Shown: one piece after another, positions 15,451 through 19,759 of the stretch | Layout: every line of letters starts with the position of its first letter | How positions within the stretch are numbered: the stretch's first letter is position 1 | Assembly: GCA_034435435.1 (NCBI GenBank) | Contig: DAOTXN010000180.1 | Span: forward strand, 1 to 19,759 | Direction: 5' to 3' | Origin: DAOTXN01 sp034435435 | GTDB lineage: Bacteria; Chloroflexota; Anaerolineae; S140-20 | DNA length: 19,759 nt | The notes under the pieces: generated by a model | Seen by the model: the letters and a program-made list of their open reading frames with translations, nothing else | What the model was told of the DNA's origin: nothing | Databases searched by the model: none | Made by a program: the position numbers and the translations under genes

Positions 15451-16095
15451 TCATTCATTGATCAAATGCCGAATGTCGGGCGCGATCTCTTCGGCTGGCG
15501 TGCCAAAGGGATAGACCGCCCGCCACAGACCTTTCCGGTCGATGAGCATCAGCGAGGCCGTGTGACTGACCAGGTATCCCGCTTCAGACTCAGGGGCGTC
15601 GGCTTCGAAAAAGACACCAAAGCCGTCGGCAGCGGCCTGGATCTCTTCCTGTGTGCCAGTCAACCCTAGAAAGCTGGGATCAAAGTAGCTCACATAAGCT
15701 GCCAGCTTTTCCGCTGTGTCCCGCTCTGGGTCTACCGTGATCATAATAAATTGAGCTTGCTGCGCGTCGTTGCCCAATTGCTTCCACACACGCCTAACCT
15801 CGGACACGGTGGCCGGGCACACGTCGGGGCAGTGGGTGTAACCGAAATAGATCAGCACGACCTTGTCTCGAAAATCACGCAGGCCGACCCTATGCCCGCT
15901 TGCGGTCGTCAGCGCAAAGTCCGCCGCCGGGCCAGATGGTTCCACCACGCGCCCGTGGAGTTGATAAGGACGCGGCAAGCGCCCAACCCAAATGATACCC
16001 ACGGCGATTAACGCTATCGCCGAGAGTGCGGCCAGCGCCAACCGCCCCCGGAGCACCCGCGACCACCGGTTCGCCGCCCCACTTGACGTTGTCAT
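15451..16095 (-). CDS. sco: SCO1/SenC/PrrC family copper-binding thioredoxin-like protein
   Basis: SCO proteins deliver copper to the CuA site of cytochrome c oxidase or act as thiol reductants in that step. The 214-residue protein has a single N-terminal membrane anchor (about residues 18-38) and a thioredoxin-like domain facing outward. GYTHCPDVCP contains the C-x3-C copper pair (C89, C93), and the conserved third ligand His is H178 in YLVSHTASLMLID. A short ribosome site (GGAG) lies just before the ATG. The stop codon lies inside the target duplication of a small mobile element. It is the first gene of sco-PCuAC-rpe-fba. The pair with PCuAC indicates an aerobic or microaerobic heme-copper oxidase elsewhere in the genome. 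Confidence 0.94.
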   Translation of the reverse strand: MTTSSGAANRWSRVLRGRLALAALSAIALIAVGIIWVGRLPRPYQLHGRVVEPSGPAADFALTTASGHRVGLRDFRDKVVLIYFGYTHCPDVCPATVSEVRRVWKQLGNDAQQAQFIMITVDPERDTAEKLAAYVSYFDPSFLGLTGTQEEIQAAADGFGVFFEADAPESEAGYLVSHTASLMLIDRKGLWRAVYPFGTPAEEIAPDIRHLINE

Positions 16096-16213
16096 CTTGC
16101 TCCATTTCCTCTCGCCTGGCGGATCGCATATTTTGTACTAAAGACGCACTTGAGATTCATTAGGTTCGTCTCGATTATCCTGTGGCAAGGGGGGTAGGAT
16201 AAAGAACAAGGCA

Positions 16214-16241
16214 AGTTTAGCACCGAGCGATGATTTGTCAA
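16214..16241 (-). promoter_or_regulatory. Putative promoter of the sco operon
   Basis: On the minus strand a perfect TTGACA (16241-16236) and TAAACT (16219-16214, four of six consensus bases) are spaced 16 nt apart. It would give a leader of about 110 nt before the sco ATG. Confidence 0.5.
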
Positions 16242-16261
16242 GCCAATCAAGCCAACAGTCT

Positions 16262-16298
16262 CGATCAGTGATCGGGCCGGTTGGCCGATGACTGATTG
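16262..16298. promoter_or_regulatory. Dyad between the divergent sco and tRNA-Phe promoters
   Basis: CGATCA-G-TGATCG (16262-16274) is a perfect 6-1-6 palindrome. The wider sequence pairs CGATCAGTGATCGG with CCGATGACTGATTG (16285-16298) at 12 of 14 positions. It lies between the -35 of sco (16241) and the -35 of tRNA-Phe (16305), a place suited to an operator, though no regulator can be named. Confidence 0.4.
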
Positions 16299-16304
16299 CG
16301 CGGC

Positions 16305-16333
16305 TTGACAACCTGCGCAAGTTCGACTACAAT
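16305..16333 (+). promoter_or_regulatory. Promoter of tRNA-Phe
   Basis: TTGACA (16305-16310) and TACAAT (16328-16333) are spaced 17 nt apart and would start transcription near 16340, about 14 nt before the mature tRNA. Confidence 0.85.
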
Positions 16334-16353
16334 AACCTCGCTTGTGCACGAGC

Positions 16354-16427
16354 GCCGAGGTAGCTCAGCTCGGTAGAGCAGTGGACTGAAAATCCATGTG
16401 TCGCCAGTTCAAGTCTGGCCCTCGGCA
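16354..16427 (+). tRNA. tRNA-Phe (anticodon GAA)
   Basis: The 74-nt cloverleaf is complete. The acceptor GCCGAGG (16354-16360) pairs with CCTCGGC (16420-16426), followed by discriminator A. The D-arm is GCTC/GAGC. The anticodon arm is GTGGA-CTGAAAA-TCCAT with anticodon GAA at 16388-16390. The T-arm is GCCAG-TTCAAGT-CTGGC. The discriminator is followed by CCT, so the 3' CCA is only partly encoded. The gene borders the accessory region to its right. Confidence 0.97.
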
Positions 16428-16445
16428 CCTCCGAACGACATGATT

Positions 16446-16500
16446 GAGCGGCCTGGGCCGCTCCCCAACGGCCCGGCCTATTTGGTCGGGCTGTGTGTTT
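16446..16500 (+). terminator. Double hairpin terminator after tRNA-Phe
   Basis: A first hairpin pairs GAGCGGCC (16446-16453) with GGCCGCTC (16456-16463). A second pairs GCCCGGCC (16471-16478) with GGTCGGGC (16484-16491) including a G-U, and is followed by TGTGTGTTTTTG. The second has the better terminator form. Confidence 0.7.
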
Positions 16501-16526
16501 TTGTGATCCCTGCCAGGAGCGAACCG

Positions 16527-17000
16527 ATGGCTGTGAGAGATCTACCCACCTTCATCCCCCTGGAAGAAGCGGCGCAGCGCTATGGGTTGAGCCGCGCCGC
16601 GTTGACGCGACTGGTTGAGGATGGTAAGATTAAGGCAGCTCATGTTAATGGGGGAATCGCTGTGGCGCAAGACGAGACGCAGACCATAGTGCATAAAGTC
16701 ACTGCAATAATGGCTATTAGAGATAAACTGTGGTCGCAGGTCAAACACTTGGAGGATGAACCTATTAGTATGAGTCAGGCTTGCGAAAAATACCCGGAGA
16801 TCAATTTCGCAAGCCTGAGCAGATGGGTAATACAGGGCTATATACGCACTCTGAACTCACCAACAAACATAGGGCGAGGTCATAAAAAATTACTCAATGA
16901 AGCAGATGTCGCATATACTGCGGCTATTTTGCGGATGAGAGGCAAGCGACCAGGAAAGCGAGTCTTCACGTCCGAACTAACGCCTCCTCATTACGATTAG
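16527..17000 (+). CDS. Protein with two excisionase/MerR-like helix-turn-helix segments
   Basis: This 157-residue protein has a first HTH-like unit at residues 10-50 (IPLEEAAQRYGLSRAALTRL, then EDGKIKAAHVNGG as a wing) and a second at 80-135 (ISMSQACEKYPEINFASLSR, then a WVIQGYIR wing start and an RGHKKLLNEADV segment). Both follow the pattern of the winged domain in excisionases and MerR-type proteins, so DNA binding is likely. It may be a small repressor or a recombination directionality factor; no integrase is seen in the window. The ATG at 16527 is chosen for AGGAG 7 nt upstream; the open frame extends back into the tRNA. From about 16620 the gene is visibly richer in A and T than its surroundings, suggesting transfer from another source. 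It lies just downstream of the tRNA terminator. Confidence 0.75.
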   Translation: MAVRDLPTFIPLEEAAQRYGLSRAALTRLVEDGKIKAAHVNGGIAVAQDETQTIVHKVTAIMAIRDKLWSQVKHLEDEPISMSQACEKYPEINFASLSRWVIQGYIRTLNSPTNIGRGHKKLLNEADVAYTAAILRMRGKRPGKRVFTSELTPPHYD

Positions 17001-17028
17001 CCTCAGTGGATTCTCTTTTTTTGCCCGG

Positions 17029-17066
17029 AAAACCTACGGGTTGTTATTGACAACCTGTAGGTTTTT
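17029..17066 (+). promoter_or_regulatory. Long palindrome: operator and/or terminator
   Basis: AAAACCTACGGGTTGT (17029-17044) and ACAACCTGTAGGTTTT (17050-17065) are complementary over 16 positions with one G-T pair and a 5-nt centre. On the plus strand the RNA would be fully paired with a G-U, and it ends in five T residues, so it could terminate the preceding HTH gene. It also covers the -35 (17047-17052) of the next promoter, where a bound dimer would block transcription. Confidence 0.7.
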
Positions 17067-17076
17067 AGTGTATAAT
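17047..17076 (+). promoter_or_regulatory. Promoter of the small-gene cluster
   Basis: A perfect TTGACA (17047-17052) and TATAAT (17071-17076) are spaced 18 nt apart, placing the start of transcription near 17083, about 27 nt before the ATG at 17110. The -35 lies in the palindrome centred at 17047, implying repression by a dimeric protein. Confidence 0.8.
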
Positions 17077-17109
17077 ATCCCCAACTTCATACACACCCAG
17101 GAGCACCCA

Positions 17110-17292
17110 ATGGACCAAGCTCTGAGCAACGACCGTACCCACATCATCCCCGATGGACAGAACGCCACGGTTGCTGCCTTTTGCCCCGAATGTGAACAGC
17201 CTGTTGCACGGTGCCACCGCCAAGATACAAACTGCTGGCGACATATCTGGATGCGCGTTTTGAAGGCGAATCTCGATACCGTGAGCGTGTAG
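17110..17292 (+). CDS. Small Cys-rich protein, possible zinc ribbon
   Basis: This 60-residue protein has the metal-binding-like pattern FCPECEQPVARCHRQDTNC (residues about 24-42), with a CxxC and two further Cys residues spaced by six. It then ends in a basic helix with Trp residues (WRHIWMRVLK). I do not recognise a family. The ATG at 17110 has AGGAG 6 nt upstream and follows a strong promoter; an earlier in-frame ATG lies within the palindrome and is unlikely. It is followed by the next gene after 14 nt, so the two form an operon. A zinc-ribbon adaptor is a guess from the Cys spacing only. Confidence 0.6.
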   Translation: MDQALSNDRTHIIPDGQNATVAAFCPECEQPVARCHRQDTNCWRHIWMRVLKANLDTVSV

Positions 17293-17306
17293 GAAGGGGA
17301 CGACCA

Positions 17307-17738
17307 ATGACACAACGCATCGCTCAGCTCAATTCACTGGAAGAGTTCTGCGCCGAGACACTCCACACTCCGCTCGTGCGCTTGAGCCTGACCGAATCAA
17401 GCCGGTCAAATGGCTCAGGTGCGCCATTGAAAGACATCCATCTCGACCTGATGGCGGTGAACGCCCTCGACGAGATCGTGTGGCTGCACCACAGCAAGTC
17501 GGTGCTGTTCACGGTTGACGGTCCCGCGCCGGGGCGCGACGCTGCCATCTACGCGGGAATGCAGACGATGTACGACCTGGTTCTGGTACACCTGACCGGC
17601 CAGGGCTACCAGGCGCGTGGCGGACGCTACGGCATCCCCGCCGACATCAAGCCGCTGCGCGGTGTGTTCGATTGTGTACGGTGGGAGAAGGACGGCGACA
17701 ATTCCTACCGCGTCGTCGCAACGGACGACGACGAATAG
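17307..17738 (+). CDS. Hypothetical protein, 143 residues
   Basis: I do not recognise this family. The protein is soluble, with no signal or membrane segment. It is of mixed composition with an alternating hydrophobic core (DIHLDLMAVNALDEIVWLHH, then KSVLFTVDGPA), a helical middle (AAIYAGMQTMYDLVLVHLTG) and an acidic end (TDDDE). The ATG at 17307 follows GGAAGGGG at about 7 nt; the open frame runs further 5' but overlaps the preceding gene. It is the second gene of the cluster transcribed from the promoter at 17047-17076. The downstream 150 nt carry the twin hairpin repeats. Confidence 0.7.
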   Translation: MTQRIAQLNSLEEFCAETLHTPLVRLSLTESSRSNGSGAPLKDIHLDLMAVNALDEIVWLHHSKSVLFTVDGPAPGRDAAIYAGMQTMYDLVLVHLTGQGYQARGGRYGIPADIKPLRGVFDCVRWEKDGDNSYRVVATDDDE

Positions 17739-17750
17739 GTGTTGGCTCAG

Positions 17751-17864
17751 GCGGCCACGGCCTGCGAGTGAGCGGTCCCCAGGTGGCGCAAGGACCCGTG
17801 TCTCCAACTTCGTGTGAGAGCGGCCACGGCTCGGATGAGCACAGCCCTCCCCGGTGGCGCAAGG
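17751..17864 (+). repeat. Twin 45-nt hairpin repeats
   Basis: Unit 1 (17751-17793) and unit 2 (17820-17864) both begin with GCGGCCACGGC, contain TGAGC in the middle, and end with GGTGGCGCAAGG. The outer blocks are identical between units; the centre varies in sequence and by 2 nt in length. In each unit GCCAC near the start pairs with GTGGC near the end (17754-17758 with 17783-17787; 17823-17827 with 17854-17858), with extra GG-CC pairs. No coding frame explains them. Confidence 0.7.
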
Positions 17865-17896
17865 GGGCGAAAGAGAGATAAGGAGCAAGAGCCAAG

Positions 17897-18193
17897 ATGG
17901 ATGAAAAGTCTGTGATTTTCACCGCCTACAATCACCACACGCCCGAGTGTGGAACCCCACCCCATCTCGATAGCCTGATGGAAAAACGCTACGTGGGTTA
18001 CTTTGAGAACGAGTACGGCGAGCAGTGGATTTTCGTGTACGACTATAAACAAGCCGAGGCGACGCTGTACGGCGGTGACATCGGTTGGGAGGAACCACGC
18101 ACGTTCAAAACACTGGCCCAGCTTCCGATTGTTTTAAGCGAGCCTGAGAAAATGTGGCTCACCGCCTGCTGGAATGCAGCGGCCAAATCGTGA
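17897..18193 (+). CDS. Hypothetical protein, 98 residues
   Basis: I do not recognise this family. The small soluble protein has aromatic-rich strands (KRYVGYFENEYGEQWIFVYD, residues about 30-49), a GGDIGWEEPRTF turn, and a closing helix (LSEPEKMWLTACWNAA). The composition is coherent and coding-like. AAGGAG lies 11 nt before the ATG, longer than usual. It follows the twin repeats and lies 7 nt before the truncated gene at 18201, suggesting one transcript with the preceding small genes. Confidence 0.65.
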   Translation: MDEKSVIFTAYNHHTPECGTPPHLDSLMEKRYVGYFENEYGEQWIFVYDYKQAEATLYGGDIGWEEPRTFKTLAQLPIVLSEPEKMWLTACWNAAAKS

Positions 18194-18200
18194 CCGTGCG

Positions 18201-18497
18201 ATGTCCAGGCCGATTCCCGATCCGCACTATTGCCTGGCCCTGGCATTAGTGCGCCAGACAGTTTTGGACGCTCTGAACGGCGGCGGGCCGGACGAGCTGG
18301 CCTGGCTGTTCTCACCGCTGGCGCAACTGACGCTGGGCCAGGCGATGGGCTTGGACGAGGAAGGTGCACTGGCCACCACGCGCCGGGCGGTGCGCTGGAT
18401 CAGCGACGTAGCCGGGAGGGAGCGATCACAGTTGCGCGCGCTCATCAGCCAGCGGGCCTACTTGCTCATCCCGGAGTGGAGAGAGAGAATTCACTAC
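18201..18497 (+). pseudogene. Hypothetical gene, 5' part, truncated by an IS4-family element
   Basis: About 99 codons of a plausible coding sequence begin at ATG 18201 (MSRPIPDPHYCLALALVRQ) with helical content (WLFSPLAQLTLGQAMGLDEE, TTRRAVRWISDVAGRERSQL). The family is not recognised and the ribosome site is weak. The frame stays open to 19112, but from about 18500 it is simply antisense to the transposase, so the native protein ends near IPEWRERIHY. The rest may lie beyond the insertion: 19684-19759 is open in one frame and reads like protein, but no target duplication confirms this. Confidence 0.55.
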
Positions 18498-19677
18498 CGG
18501 ACATTTTTAGACAAACGCTCCCAGTTCCAACATTCGGAATACTACAGGGATAGGCATATGCTCATCGAGAAAGTGTTCGAGCAAGCGCAAGCCGAGTTGG
18601 AACAGGCTCAGATCACAGCGGTCTGTGCGATGAATAACGCTAACCCAATCTTCCAGCAGCGCCAGCGTGCCCAGGAAGATGATCCAGATGTAAGCCAGGC
18701 AAGCCGCTATCATCAAGCGCGAAAGCCGAGCCGGGTCGGAGAGATGACTCTTGTGGAGATGAAAGCCCCGACTTTTCTGGTCCGAGAAAAAGGTTTCGAT
18801 GCGGAACCGTTTTTTGTACCAGGCACAAGCTTCATCTACCAGGTCCATGTTCGTGACGAGGAAGAGGGGCTCTTGGTAACCCTTATCCCAAACGGCAATC
18901 GCCAACACTGGGCCATAGTCCTGGAGTGTGAACAACGCATCGGGCATGCCGATCCGGTCTCCCGGCTGAAGGAGCAGGTCTTAAAGCGAATCTTTCGTTT
19001 TCGACACACAGTTGGGCATTCTTGGCGGTACGACACACATATTCCCATCCCAAGCCGTCCAAAGTGGCTTGCAGGGTCGTGCCGTCAAATTCACCATCGC
19101 CCAGGAAGATGACGGTACAGCCCTCTGGAACCAGGGCGTGAACCTGCTTTAACAACTCGACGTGGGCTGGCTCTGGAAAATGCCCTTTGTGGCCCTTGAC
19201 CACCATCCAAGCCAGGGGGAGAGCACGTTGGCGATAGATCACACTGACCATCAAAGTCAAGCAGCCCCGTCCAACTTCACTGCCATCCATCGCTAACACC
19301 AGTGGACGATGAGCCAGGCTCCTTAACACGGCTTCCGCAAAGGGCAGAAAGTCAAGTTCAGCATCAATGCACTCATGGGTGAGCCAGCGATAGTACTTTT
19401 TCACCCGGCTCTCTCGTTTGGTCCCGTCGGGGACTTGACCCGCAATCGCGGGCAAGCTCGTCCGCTTGCTGCCCACGATGCCGCTGATGAGCGCGGCCAG
19501 GGTGTGTAAATGCCGGGCTGCATTGCCCTTGGGTTCCGTCGGATACATTTGCCTAATGGCGTCTTTTATGGCACGATACCTGCGTCGGTTGTCACTCATA
19601 GTATGCTCCTTGCTCTGTGCTTGGAGCTAGTGGTCTGTCAAGGATCATATTCCTAGTGCGAGTGACAAAATGCCCTC
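18498..19677 (-). mobile_element. IS4-family insertion sequence (ends approximate)
   Basis: The element is defined by its transposase. Candidate ends are CGGACATTTT at about 18498 and, read inward from the right, GAGGGCATTTTG at about 19677; these are similar (GGRCATTTT) but short and imperfect. No target duplication is found next to them, so the limits could be off by some tens of bases. The left end interrupts a hypothetical gene. Confidence 0.5.
18507..19599 (-). pseudogene. IS4-family DDE transposase with frameshift
   Basis: The N-terminal part, from ATG 19599 with AAGGAG 6 nt upstream, contains the first catalytic Asp in VLAMDGSEVG (D105) and the second in VIFLGDGEFDG (D168 or D172). 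The frame breaks near 18975-18985 after ENERFAL. A net one-base shift restores the sequence (LLLQPGDRIG, then MPDALFTLQDYGPV). The C-terminal part carries the IS4-family Y-x2-R-x3-E-x6-K signature in WYKKRFRIETFFSDQKS and ends at the TAA at 18507. Together the parts make about 364 codons. As read, the enzyme would be truncated before the catalytic Glu and inactive. A sequencing error is an alternative. The shift is +1 in direction and lacks a typical slippery heptamer, so programmed frameshifting is less likely. Confidence 0.85.
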
Positions 19678-19683
19678 ACGTAG

Positions 19684-19759
19684 TTGGATCATGAACGACA
19701 CAGCGAGATGCGTTACGACGCCAAGCCCGCATTACTTTCTGCTTGGGTGGCGATGCACA
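19684..19759 (+). other. Right flank of the IS, possibly coding
   Basis: The last 76 nt are open in the frame starting at 19684 (LDHERHSEMRYDAK, then PALLSAWVAMH) up to the edge of the window. The composition looks like protein. It may be the continuation of the gene cut by the IS or a different gene; too short to decide. Confidence 0.3.

Noticed and set aside
18975..18985. Programmed ribosomal frameshift in the transposase
   Set aside because: The required shift is +1 and no slippery heptamer is present; mutation or sequencing error is simpler.
18500..19112. Extension of the 18201 gene to 19112
   Set aside because: It is antisense to a recognisable transposase, so the frame is open by chance.
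16410..19759. Direct repeat of the tRNA-Phe 3' end as an attachment site
   Set aside because: I looked for a second copy of the T-arm/acceptor sequence downstream and found none in the window; a far attachment site, if any, lies outside.

Overview
The window looks like chromosomal DNA from a GC-rich bacterium, most likely a Chloroflexota (Anaerolineae-like) lineage. This is inferred from the gene set: a cdaA-cdaR pair behind a large TPR gene, a DUF5667-type secreted protein, an NB-ARC/TPR ATPase, and a SCO/PCuAC copper pair. Promoters are sigma70-like and most genes have clear AGGAGG-type ribosome binding sites. No marker gene in the window settles the species.

Layout. Positions 131-5549 hold minus-strand genes: argF first, then a hairpin-rich spacer, a 738-residue TPR protein, the diadenylate cyclase cdaA and its membrane regulator cdaR. 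Positions 5746-8075 hold a divergent pair, a BFN/DUF151 protein (minus) and a DUF885 putative metallohydrolase (plus), with back-to-back promoters between them. surE (minus) follows, sharing a perfect terminator with DUF885. Positions 9134-11843 contain a decayed sensor histidine kinase (internal deletion, frameshift, lost end) whose 3' end runs into the 3' end of a minus-strand NB-ARC/TPR ATPase. A divergent plus-strand gene (12060-13040) encodes an exported DUF5667-like protein with four Cys-x4-Cys repeats in its tail.

Positions 13168-16095 read on the minus strand as sco, PCuAC copper chaperone, rpe and class II aldolase. A 100-bp MITE-like element with 12-bp perfect terminal inverted repeats and a 9-bp target duplication sits exactly at the sco stop codon. 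A tRNA-Phe(GAA) gene with its own promoter and terminator lies at 16354-16427.

Right of the tRNA the character changes. There is a more AT-rich double helix-turn-helix protein, a long palindrome covering a promoter -35, a run of small unrecognised genes (one Cys-rich), and a pair of 45-nt hairpin repeats. The last gene is truncated against an IS4-family element whose transposase is frameshifted. This stretch resembles an accessory island next to a tRNA gene, but neither attachment sites nor an integrase are visible.

Functional themes are c-di-AMP signalling, arginine synthesis, copper delivery to a respiratory oxidase, and pentose/triose phosphate metabolism. The strongest unexplained items are the MITE, the Cys-repeat protein, the ruined kinase next to the ATPase, and the small-gene island.
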